From assembly GCA_002385805.1 (NCBI GenBank), contig DGEF01000097.1:4255-16683 (forward strand): 12,429 bases of DNA. The letters run 5' to 3'. The notes beneath the pieces were generated by a model, which worked only from the letters and a program-made list of their open reading frames with translations, searched no databases and was not told the DNA's origin. Below are positions 6,552 to 12,429 of this stretch, piece after piece (position 1 is the stretch's first letter; each line of letters starts with the position of its first letter). Source of the DNA: Peptococcaceae bacterium UBA3933. GTDB lineage: Bacteria; Bacillota; Peptococcia; Peptococcales; BICA1-8. A program made the translations under genes and the position numbers.

Positions 6552-6816
6552 TTAATTTTTATTTATTAATTCAATCAGTTCTCTAACATTATAATCCTCA
6601 TCCATATGCCAAATTTTTTTGATTATTTCGGTTTGGAGATCCGGTTTAAGGATGGAAGAGGTTATTTCCTTGAACTTTAACTCTAGTTGTTCATTAGTCA
6701 TAGGATTATATTTACTTCCTATAGCATGTTCAATGCAAATCCTAATTTCTTCACCATTGGTAAGTAAGGCAGAAAGGATTACCTGATCTTGATATGTCAA
6801 CACTTTTTTTTGTCAT
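6552..6816 (-). pseudogene. MmgE/PrpD family protein, C-terminal remnant
   Basis: The 83-codon frame starting at GTG 6803 matches only the C-terminal end of MmgE/PrpD proteins (2-methylcitrate dehydratase/cis-aconitate decarboxylase-like, usually about 450 aa). NPMTNEQLELKFKEI is the family's NPMTDEELxxKF signature, followed by a helical tail ending NVRELIELINKN. The first ~370 residues, including the catalytic region, are gone. A good start site (GGAGGAG at 6828-6822, ATG at 6816-6814) lies just upstream, but it reads MTKKSVDISRSG and stops after 21 codons. Removing one A from the eight-A tract at 6804-6811 would put that ATG in frame with the remnant. The likeliest history is an internal deletion that joined the native start to the last ~80 codons out of frame. 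Confidence 0.72.
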
Positions 6817-6936
6817 ATTTTCTCCTCCGTTTATTTGCTGGTTCAAGTATTATTTAAACAATAGTAATAAAAATCCTTCTTTTTTAAATAGTTCGATAAA
6901 TTAATTGATAGATTATATTGATTGGAGTAGATAGTA

Positions 6937-7551
6937 ATGAATAAAGAATTTAGTCTAAAGCTTATTGCCGACAAATTGTCGAAAAGAGGTTTCCTGCCTT
7001 ATATAACTAGTGATTCAAAAGAAACGTTAAATTTGATTAAAAGTATTATTCCAATTAGTTATAGTGTAGGTATTCCTGGTTCTGTGACAATAAGAGAAAT
7101 GGGACTGGATGTAGAATTGAAAAAAATGGGTTATCAAGTGGTTGATGTCTGGGAAAAAGAAGATAGGGAAGGACGTTTAAAACAATTAAATGCAGATGTT
7201 GTACTAACTAGTGTAAATGCATTGTCCAAAGATGGTTTTATAGTAAATTTAGACGGGACAGGTAATAGGGTATCATCTATGTGTTTTGGTCCGCGGGAAG
7301 TTATTGCTGTTGTTGGAATAAATAAAATAGCTGAAAATTTGGAGGAGGCTATTTATAGAGTAAAAAATGTTGCAGCACCATTAAATTATCAAAGAAAAAA
7401 TTCTCAAACACCCTGTAGTATTACTGGTAAATGTCAAAACTGCAATAATATTGACACTAAACAATGCCGAGTTTTAGTAATTCATGAAGGTAGGCCCAGA
7501 GGAATAGAGACATTTCACGTTATTCTTGTGAAGGAATCCTGGGGCTTTTAG
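6937..7551 (+). CDS. Stand-alone LUD-domain (LutC/YkgG-like) protein
   Basis: A 204-aa LUD/DUF162 protein, related to LutC of the lactate-utilisation LutABC complex and full length for the stand-alone clostridial form. The core is visible as SYSVGIPGSVTIREMG (about residues 47-62), ADVVLTSVNALSKDGFIVN, the glycine turn LDGTGNRVSSMCFGP, and VVGINKI. The C-terminus has four cysteines, C160, C166, C169 and C177, in CSITGKCQNC and a later Cys. This is a feature of the stand-alone group and could bind a metal. The ATG follows GGAG at 6924-6927. There is no lutA or lutB beside it, so lactate use cannot be assumed. It is divergent from the MmgE remnant and followed by its own terminator. Its physiological role is unknown. 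Confidence 0.85.
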   Translation: MNKEFSLKLIADKLSKRGFLPYITSDSKETLNLIKSIIPISYSVGIPGSVTIREMGLDVELKKMGYQVVDVWEKEDREGRLKQLNADVVLTSVNALSKDGFIVNLDGTGNRVSSMCFGPREVIAVVGINKIAENLEEAIYRVKNVAAPLNYQRKNSQTPCSITGKCQNCNNIDTKQCRVLVIHEGRPRGIETFHVILVKESWGF

Positions 7552-7586
7552 CTATCAAGGTATTTATCTAAATGGTCATATTTGTG

Positions 7587-7627
7587 AGGCTCCCTAGTCT
7601 TGTTATACAAGTATTAGGGAGCCTTTT
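7587..7627 (+). terminator. Rho-independent terminator after the LUD gene
   Basis: AGGCTCCCTA (7587-7596) pairs perfectly with TAGGGAGCCT (7615-7624), followed by TTTT overlapping the stem end. It lies 35 bases after the LUD stop codon. Confidence 0.85.
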
Positions 7628-7675
7628 AATTTAAGAGAAATTAATAAATGTGAAAAAATTAAAGCTCTTCCTTAA

Positions 7676-7869
7676 TTATTCGCGAATTCTGTTTCCCATT
7701 AAGAAGGTAAGGGAATAAAGGCCTGCTACTCCAACCAGTGAATAAATTATCCTGCTGAATAAAGCATCTTGTCCACCGAATAATGCACTACTAAGTCGAA
7801 CCTAAATAAGCCAATAAGTCCCCAATTCAAAGCGCCGATAATAACTAATAGCAGAGCTAATTTGTCCAT
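7676..7869 (-). pseudogene. Frameshifted DUF378 (YuzA-like) small membrane protein
   Basis: From ATG 7869-7867, with AGGTGG at 7882-7877 as ribosome binding site, the frame reads MDKLALLLVIIGALNWGLIG and then LFRFDLV. This is the first helix and NWGL/FDLV signature of the ~65-aa DUF378 family. The frame then becomes nonsense and stops. One frame over, the rest of the family continues without interruption: ALFGGQDALFSRIIYSLVG, then VAGLYSLTFLMGNRIRE, to TAA at 7678-7676. The span is 194 nt, one base short of 65 codons, and the lesion lies at about 7787-7792 where GTNAGT has become GTAGT. Both halves are otherwise well conserved, so the lesion is recent or a sequence error. The repaired protein would be 64 aa with two transmembrane helices and unknown function. 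Confidence 0.85.
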
Positions 7870-7924
7870 TTTTACACCACCTTATTCTATTATTAATTTT
7901 TAATAGTATTCCTATATTTAAAAG

Positions 7925-7946
7925 TTACTATACAATTACTATACAA
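7925..7946. repeat. Perfect tandem 11-bp repeat in a divergent intergenic region
   Basis: TTACTATACAA occurs twice back to back, at 7925-7935 and 7936-7946, in the 159-base gap between the divergent DUF378 and SSF symporter genes. The period is close to one helical turn, as in direct-repeat operators. A regulatory role is only a possibility. Confidence 0.6.
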
Positions 7947-8028
7947 TCGATATTTTTATTTAATATAGGAAGGAAAGTATGGTTTTAAGTGGAATTTCTA
8001 AATAAAGTAAAAATAGGAAGTGATTTAG

Positions 8029-9408
8029 TTGTTAACCGGTGTCCATCTTATAAGTATTGTCTGTACCCTTTTCTTAGTAACTGGTTTAGGCATTTATTCA
8101 GTAAAACAAGTAAAGTCAGCTGCTGATTTTGCCGTGGGAGGAAGGTCTATTAGTGCTCCTTTGGTGGCGGGAACCATAATCGGTACTCTAGTAGGTGGTG
8201 CATCTACTATCGGAACAGCCCAACTGGCCTATAATTATGGTTTTAGTGCTTGGTGGTTTACTTTAAGTGGAGGTATTGCTTGTATTTTATTAGGATTATT
8301 TTTAGCAAAACCTTTACGAGAATCAGGGGCTTCCACAGGGCCGGGTTTTTTGGCTGTGAATTACGGTAGTAAGGCCGGTTTATTAGCCAGTATTTTCTCT
8401 TCTTTGGGGATCTTTTTAAATATAATTGCCCAAATTTTATCGGCGGTAGCACTTTTAACTGCCATGTTTTCCATTGATGCTTTTTGGGCTGCTTTAATCA
8501 GTGTATTATTGATTATCTTTTATGTTATTTTTGGTGGAGTATGGGGTACAGGTTTAGTAGGTATATTAAAGACTTTCTTAATATATTTTTCTATGATGAT
8601 AGCAGGATTTTTGGCTTTGCAATTAGGGGGAGGCATTGTAAGCTATACCCAAAATTTCCCTTCCTTTCCCTGGTTTAGTTTGTTTGGCCGTGGGGTGGCT
8701 ACAGATTTAGCTGCCGGGTTTTCTGTTTTAATAGGAGTAATCTCAACCCAGACTTATTTACAAGCCATCCTTTCAGGGAAAAATATAAAGGCATCCAGGC
8801 AGGGGGCTTTAATTTCAGGAGTGGTTATTCCCCCTATAGGTTTAGCCGGTATCTTTGTGGGATTATACATGCGCGCTAATTTCCCGGGGCTAGATGCAAA
8901 ATTAGCTTTACCAACCTTTATCTTAGAGTTTCTTCCTCCCTGGTTAGGTGGAATCGTCCTGGCTACATTACTAATTTCCATCATCGGTACGGGAGCGGGA
9001 TTGGTTTTAGGCATAAGTACCATGTTAAGTGAGGATATTTACAGAAAGATAATAGCTCCGGAGGCTTCAGACAGAAAAGTGCTTTTATTTGCCAGAGTTT
9101 CAATTATAGGGATTAGTTTAGTAACCCTTATCTTTGTTGCTGGCAATATAGATTCTTTGATATTAAAATGGAGTTTTTTGTCTATGGGGCTTAGGGGTGC
9201 TACTATCTGTTTTCCTTTATTAGGGGCAATCTTTTTTAAAAAATTTATCCATCCCACTATTGGGGTTTTAGCTATTGGTCTTGCTCCTTTGTGTGTTATT
9301 CTCTGGGCAATTTTCGGAAAGCAAAGTATTGATCCTCTTTATATAGGTCTATTGGTGAGCTTATTAATTTTAATACTAGGTTCATTTATGGGAAAAGCTA
9401 GGGAGTAG
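8029..9408 (+). CDS. Sodium:solute symporter (SSF family)
   Basis: A 459-aa polytopic membrane protein of the SSF family (PutP/PanF/SGLT relatives), predicted to import an organic solute with Na+. The N-terminus shows helix 1 (LISIVCTLFLVTGLGIYSV), the family's periplasmic-to-helix-2 motif ADFAVGGRSISAPLVAG, and GGASTIGTAQLAYNYGFSAW, where sodium-site residues normally lie. Helices continue throughout, with the FGGVWGTGLVGILKTF segment and GTGAGLVLGISTMLSEDIYR, the conserved SEDIYR/SxDIY motif in the second half. Length and about 12-13 hydrophobic segments fit the family. The TTG start at 8029 follows AGGAAG (8015-8020). Closest known substrates (proline, pantothenate, sugars, short-chain acids) cannot be separated from sequence alone. 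No metabolic partner gene sits beside it; a spore-protein gene follows 30 bases later. Confidence 0.9.
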   Translation: MLTGVHLISIVCTLFLVTGLGIYSVKQVKSAADFAVGGRSISAPLVAGTIIGTLVGGASTIGTAQLAYNYGFSAWWFTLSGGIACILLGLFLAKPLRESGASTGPGFLAVNYGSKAGLLASIFSSLGIFLNIIAQILSAVALLTAMFSIDAFWAALISVLLIIFYVIFGGVWGTGLVGILKTFLIYFSMMIAGFLALQLGGGIVSYTQNFPSFPWFSLFGRGVATDLAAGFSVLIGVISTQTYLQAILSGKNIKASRQGALISGVVIPPIGLAGIFVGLYMRANFPGLDAKLALPTFILEFLPPWLGGIVLATLLISIIGTGAGLVLGISTMLSEDIYRKIIAPEASDRKVLLFARVSIIGISLVTLIFVAGNIDSLILKWSFLSMGLRGATICFPLLGAIFFKKFIHPTIGVLAIGLAPLCVILWAIFGKQSIDPLYIGLLVSLLILILGSFMGKARE

Positions 9409-9438
9409 AAAAGTGAAAAAACAAGGAGGGTCGGTACA

Positions 9439-9612
9439 ATGGTTAAGAAGAAAATATATTATACAAAAGACATCTTAAAATTGGAGATAGCAGAAGAATT
9501 GGGGTTAATGCCCAAGGTGAAAGCCGGAGGATGGGGAGAATTGACTGCTGTTGAATCTGGGAAGATAGGTGGGATAATGACCCGGAAAATGAAAGAATAT
9601 AAATGGATATAA
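9439..9612 (+). CDS. Small acid-soluble spore protein, alpha/beta type (SspF-like)
   Basis: A 57-aa protein too short for a standard ORF cutoff. ILKLEIAEELGL, then GGWGELTAVESGKIGGIM and TRKMKEYKWI, match the alpha/beta SASP pattern (K/E-rich helix, AxELG, GWG-LTAxESG-xIGG, basic C-terminus), nearest to the SspF type. Such proteins coat spore DNA in the A-like form and protect it from UV and heat. ATG 9439 has AAGGAGGG at about 9423-9430. The segment that is usually a GPR protease cleavage site in classical SASPs (E-[IF]-A-x-E) appears as EIAEE at about residues 16-20. It lies 30 bases after the symporter, and expression would be expected in the forespore under sigma-G, although I could not identify a sigma-G promoter with confidence. 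Confidence 0.85.
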   Translation: MVKKKIYYTKDILKLEIAEELGLMPKVKAGGWGELTAVESGKIGGIMTRKMKEYKWI

Positions 9613-9643
9613 TTCGGTTATAAAATACAATTTTCGAGTTTTT

Positions 9644-9652
9644 TGGTATAAT
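9644..9652 (+). promoter_or_regulatory. Extended -10 promoter for the ytoI homologue
   Basis: TGGTATAAT is a perfect extended -10 (TGn-TATAAT). The -35 region 17 bases upstream (AATACA) is poor, which is tolerated with an extended -10. It lies 31 bases before the TTG start. Confidence 0.55.
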
Positions 9653-9682
9653 TAAATATAGATTTAATAAGGAGGTAGGCTA

Positions 9683-10990
9683 TTGGCGATTACTAAACAT
9701 GAGTTAATAATTAATTATATAAAAAATTTGGAAGTGGGGACTAAGGTTTCCGTAAGACAAATTGCGAAAGAATTAGATGTTAGCGAAGGAACTGCTTACA
9801 GAGCCATAAAAGAAGCCGAGTCTCAGGGGCTGGTAAGTTCTATTCCGAAAGTAGGTACTATTAGGATTGAACAGGAAGAAGAAAAAAAGTTAGAAGATTT
9901 AAGTTTGCGAGAAATTTCTCTGATTGTAGAAGGGGAAGTTTTGTGCGGACATGAAAAATTAGGACAAGTACCTACCCAGTTTGTTATCGGTTCAGTTTCT
10001 GAAGATAATGCGGAAAGGTTGATTGAAGAAAATAGCATACTTCTTGTAGGGGACCGGGAAGAAATCCAGTTACTAGGTTTAGAAAAAGGAGCGGCTTTAT
10101 TAATTACCGGAGGTTTTCCGGTAAGTGAGAAGGTACTGGCTAAAGCTAAAGAGTTAAATCATCCCATAATAACTTGTCCTTATGATACTTTTGTAGCCAC
10201 TTCTATGATTAACAAGGCCGTTTATGAAAGATTAACTTCAAAAGAATTAGTAAGAGTAGAAGATATTATGGTGACAGATGTAGTATATTTATCCCCTAAA
10301 GATACGGTGCAAGAATGGTATAACCTTGCCCAAAAGACCGGGCACAGCCGTTTCCCCGTTGTTGACCAAAACGGGGTAGTTGTGGGGATTGTTTCGGCGG
10401 TAGACGTGGCGGGGCAGGATCCTGGAACCAGTATTTTAGCTGTCATGACTGCTGATGTTTTAACAGCAGAGCCCAAGACCTTAGTAACTCATTTATCCAG
10501 GTTATTGGTTTGGGAAGGTTTTGAGCTTGTTCCCGTAGTTGATGAAAATAAATCTCTTTTGGGAGTGGTTAGCCGCCAAGACATTTTGACTGCTTTTCAG
10601 CAAACCCAGAAACAGCCTCAGTATGGCGAAACCATTGATAATTTAACTCTAAGTGGGTTTAAGCTTAGTGACTGGGAAAAAGGAATCAAGTTAGAAGGAG
10701 AAATTACTCAATTTATGGTTAACGAACTGGGGACGGCCAGCATTGGAACGGTAGTAATGATTATGAGTACGGCAGCATATATAGCAGTGCGCAAAAGCCT
10801 CCGTTGGGATACGGTTACGGAAAACTTTATTATTTATCAAATGAACCCTCCTGCAGTAGGTGAACAAGTGGAAGTATATACTACCATACTGCATACAAAT
10901 AAAAAGACCTGTACCGTGGAAATAGAACTTTATTCTGAGTCTGAACTAAAAGCCAAAGCTATGACCACCGCACGGGTGGTTCGTAAATAA
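9683..10990 (+). CDS. ytoI: YtoI-like HTH-DRTGG-CBS-hotdog regulator
   Basis: A 435-aa four-part protein with the same order and length as Bacillus YtoI. Residues ~1-60 form a winged helix-turn-helix (SVRQIAKELDVSEGTAYRAI). Residues ~70-180 are a DRTGG domain. Residues ~190-303 hold two CBS repeats (VEDIMVTDVVYLSP, then GHSRFPVVDQNGVVVGIVS; second copy VVDENKSLLGVVSRQDIL), which normally bind adenine nucleotides. Residues ~315-435 form a hotdog/4HBT thioesterase-like domain. This suggests a transcription factor sensing a nucleotide and perhaps an acyl-CoA, but its targets are not known. The TTG start has AAGGAGGT at 9669-9675, seven bases away. Its position beside ytrI-ytrH and dnaE repeats the Bacillus gene order, which supports the symbol. 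Confidence 0.88.
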   Translation: MAITKHELIINYIKNLEVGTKVSVRQIAKELDVSEGTAYRAIKEAESQGLVSSIPKVGTIRIEQEEEKKLEDLSLREISLIVEGEVLCGHEKLGQVPTQFVIGSVSEDNAERLIEENSILLVGDREEIQLLGLEKGAALLITGGFPVSEKVLAKAKELNHPIITCPYDTFVATSMINKAVYERLTSKELVRVEDIMVTDVVYLSPKDTVQEWYNLAQKTGHSRFPVVDQNGVVVGIVSAVDVAGQDPGTSILAVMTADVLTAEPKTLVTHLSRLLVWEGFELVPVVDENKSLLGVVSRQDILTAFQQTQKQPQYGETIDNLTLSGFKLSDWEKGIKLEGEITQFMVNELGTASIGTVVMIMSTAAYIAVRKSLRWDTVTENFIIYQMNPPAVGEQVEVYTTILHTNKKTCTVEIELYSESELKAKAMTTARVVRK

Positions 10991-10991
10991 A

Positions 10992-11020
10992 AAGTGAGCG
11001 GGAAGCTTTCTCGCTCACTT
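10992..11020. terminator. Hairpin terminator between convergent ytoI and ytrI
   Basis: AAGTGAGCG (10992-11000) and CGCTCACTT (11012-11020) form a perfect stem over an inner GAAGCTTTC element. It starts two bases after the ytoI stop. The plus-strand T-tract is short, while the minus strand reads into TTTTT, so it can serve both directions. Confidence 0.75.
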
Positions 11021-11041
11021 GACCACTTTTGGGCTTATTAT

Positions 11042-11554
11042 TTATATTGGCTCTTCCTGTTGGAGGGGGTCATGGTATTTGGCAAAAATATAAAACACTA
11101 CTTTTTCTGAAACTATAATGCCTTGAACCTCCAAAGTAAACTGGTAACCCAGAACTTCTACTTTTCTTTGATCGACAATATTCCAGATTACCATGGGATC
11201 CAGTTGGGATACCTTTTGGCCGCGGACATTTTTTAGGATATTTTTTATTATTTTCTCAATTTCCAGTTCTAATTGTTGTTTATCAGGAAAACTTCTTTCG
11301 GGCAAGGTGATTTCTACCTGAATTTCTTGCACAATTAACCAGCGGTTTGCTTCCGAGACCTTTTCTTCCAGAGCTTTAATTTGTTCCTCTTTATCAGCAA
11401 GCTGGGCTTCTAAATTTAATTTCTGACTGTATAGTTTATCCAGTTGGTAACCAATAGCTAAATTAGTCATAGCCGACCCGATAACTACCCCTAAAATAAA
11501 CAGGGCTAATATTTTTTTAAAAGGATCACTTAAAAATTGAAAAAGGTATCTCAT
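11042..11554 (-). CDS. ytrI: YtrI-like sporulation membrane protein
   Basis: A 170-aa protein with a short cytoplasmic N-terminus, one membrane helix at about residues 13-35 (ILALFILGVVIGSAMTNLAI), a coiled coil at about 38-72 (LYSQKLNLEAQLADKEEQIK onward), and a mixed alpha/beta C-terminal domain. Size, architecture and position directly after ytrH match Bacillus YtrI, a sigma-E-dependent protein needed for efficient sporulation. Sequence motifs alone would not identify it, so the symbol rests mainly on gene order. Its ATG overlaps the ytrH stop in an ATGA arrangement, which implies translational coupling and a bicistronic message. It converges on ytoI with a hairpin between them. Confidence 0.75.
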   Translation of the reverse strand: MRYLFQFLSDPFKKILALFILGVVIGSAMTNLAIGYQLDKLYSQKLNLEAQLADKEEQIKALEEKVSEANRWLIVQEIQVEITLPERSFPDKQQLELEIEKIIKNILKNVRGQKVSQLDPMVIWNIVDQRKVEVLGYQFTLEVQGIIVSEKVVFYIFAKYHDPLQQEEPI

Positions 11555-11880
11555 GGGTTTCCACTACCAGTAAGTGTATAAATAAGATAAATCCCTAATT
11601 CCGCTCCTGCAAAGGAGCTAACTACATAGAAAAAATGTTTAGCCAAGATGCGAATTTCCCCTGAAAATAGACCTGAGCCTAAAGCTTCAAAAGAACTAAA
11701 AGAACCCCCAAGTGCTGCCACAACTGCCCAGAGTTTCATATCCTCGGCTAATTTGCGCATAGTAAAGTAGGGCTGCTGACCGGTAATAATTGTGGATAAG
11801 GAACCAATAAGGGCCCCACCTAAAACTATCCCTAATGCCGTACAGAAAATAAAAACTAACCTATTCGGAAAGCTATCCAT
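11551..11880 (-). CDS. ytrH: YtrH family sporulation membrane protein
   Basis: A 109-aa hydrophobic protein of the YtrH family, about three to four membrane segments: LVFIFCTALGIVLGGALIGS near the N-terminus, a central WAVVAALGGSFSSFEALGSG, and a C-terminal FFYVVSSFAGAELGIYLIYT. The family is confined to spore formers and is made in the mother cell under sigma-E in Bacillus. The ATG at 11880 has AAAGGAG a few bases upstream. It overlaps ytrI by four bases and is divergent from dnaE across a 193-base gap containing a perfect inverted repeat. I could not fit a convincing sigma-E promoter in that gap. Confidence 0.88.
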   Translation of the reverse strand: MDSFPNRLVFIFCTALGIVLGGALIGSLSTIITGQQPYFTMRKLAEDMKLWAVVAALGGSFSSFEALGSGLFSGEIRILAKHFFYVVSSFAGAELGIYLIYTLTGSGNP

Positions 11881-11900
11881 AGTTATTCTCCTTTAATACA

Positions 11901-11918
11901 ATACGTTTTAGAACGTAT
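11901..11918. promoter_or_regulatory. Perfect inverted repeat in the ytrH-dnaE divergent gap
   Basis: ATACGTT (11901-11907) and AACGTAT (11912-11918) flank a four-base spacer. It lies about 20 bases upstream of the ytrH start and has no T-tract, so an operator is more likely than a terminator. The site does not match the Gram-positive LexA box. The binding protein is unknown. Confidence 0.5.
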
Positions 11919-12073
11919 CAAACTAAATGAAAATACTTTACTTGAGCGGCTATACCGGAGAATCGACTAAATAATCTTAGTTCTATTTATATTTTTCTAC
12001 CAATTACATTATGCAGGATATGGTTTATTAATCTAGAAGTAATATTTTAGAGTACCAATTTGGAGTGAGAAAA

Positions 12074-12429
12074 ATGGCCAAGCCTTTTGTGCACTTACAT
12101 GTTCATACCTGCTATAGTTTATTAGACGGCGCTTGTCGTTTAGATCATCTGATAAATAAAGCCAAAGAATTAAATATGGAGGCCTTAGCAATTACCGACC
12201 ATGGAGTAATGTATGGGGTAATTGATTTTTATAAAGCTTGCCAAAAGGCGGGAATTAAACCGATTATTGGTTGTGAGGTGTATGTGGCGCCTTATTCTCG
12301 TTTTGACAAAAGGGCTAATATTGACGATTCACCTTATCATCTGGTGCTCTTAGCTAAAGACAATAGGGGTTACCAGAACTTAATTAAATTAGTTTCCTTA
12401 GCTCATTTAGAAGGCTTTTATTATAAACC
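12074..12429 (+). CDS. dnaE: DNA polymerase III alpha subunit, N-terminal part (runs off window)
   Basis: The first 118 codons of a DnaE-type replicative polymerase subunit. The N-terminal PHP domain is unmistakable: HLHVHTCYSLLDGA supplies the first metal-binding histidines, ALAITDHGVMYGVIDFY follows, and IKPIIGCEVYVAP contains the conserved glutamate. YHLVLLAKDNRGYQNLIKL is also typical. The gene is intact up to the window end; a full-length protein would be above 1,100 aa. The ATG at 12074 follows GGAGTGAG at 12062-12069. Low-GC Firmicutes usually have DnaE together with PolC; which role it has here cannot be seen. Its position next to ytrH and ytrI repeats the Bacillus arrangement. Confidence 0.96.
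   Translation, partial: MAKPFVHLHVHTCYSLLDGACRLDHLINKAKELNMEALAITDHGVMYGVIDFYKACQKAGIKPIIGCEVYVAPYSRFDKRANIDDSPYHLVLLAKDNRGYQNLIKLVSLAHLEGFYYK

Noticed and set aside
11908..11990. Sigma-E promoter for ytrH-ytrI
   Set aside because: Candidate -10 (GATACGTT) and -35 (GTATTTT) elements are too close together for the accepted spacing, so I did not annotate them.
1..12429. CRISPR array, transposon ends, toxin-antitoxin or defence system
   Set aside because: No regularly spaced repeats, transposase, terminal inverted repeats or recognisable defence genes were found.

Overview
This window most likely comes from a low-GC, endospore-forming Firmicute, probably an anaerobic member of the Clostridia. 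An alpha/beta-type small acid-soluble spore protein and the gene order ytoI - ytrI/ytrH - dnaE (also found around dnaE in Bacillus) support the lineage. So do strong GGAGG ribosome binding sites, several TTG starts, and low-GC coding with A/T-rich third positions. Anaerobic life is inferred from gene families (a C_GCAxxG_C_C protein, a LUD protein), not shown directly.

Layout. (1) 89-2858, plus strand: endonuclease III (nth), an MGDG-synthase/UgtP-like glycolipid glycosyltransferase and folD. The last two are one base apart. An intergenic stretch with short direct repeats separates nth from the glycosyltransferase. (2) 2874-3021: the folD terminator, a near-consensus sigma-A promoter and tRNA-Pro(CGG). 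(3) 3078-5300, plus strand: an unrecognised 178-aa protein, a PLP-dependent D-threonine aldolase/D-serine dehydratase-like enzyme and a C_GCAxxG_C_C redox-type protein, closed by a 16-bp-stem bidirectional terminator. (4) 5348-6816, minus strand: a gene graveyard with the C-terminal half of a DASS/SLC13 transporter, a rhodanese protein cut at the start of its second domain, and the last ~80 codons of an MmgE/PrpD protein. (5) 6937-7551: a stand-alone LUD (LutC-like) protein. (6) 7676-7869, minus: a DUF378 (YuzA-like) membrane gene broken by a one-base frameshift and absent from a simple ORF scan. (7) 8029-9612, plus: an SSF sodium:solute symporter and a small SASP gene. (8) 9683-12429: ytoI (plus), facing ytrH-ytrI (minus), then divergent dnaE (plus, cut by the window end).

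How the parts relate. The flanks are housekeeping (DNA repair, one-carbon metabolism, lipid synthesis, replication) and sporulation genes. The centre is accessory and is being lost: within 2.2 kb at least four open frames are truncated or frameshifted. The fragments look like the remains of a catabolic operon for an organic acid (carrier, hydro-lyase/decarboxylase-type enzyme, rhodanese). That pathway is an inference. I found no CRISPR array, transposase, phage gene or defence system. The most unusual features are the decay region, with reading frames that miss each other by one base next to A-tracts, and the unrecognised 178-aa protein.
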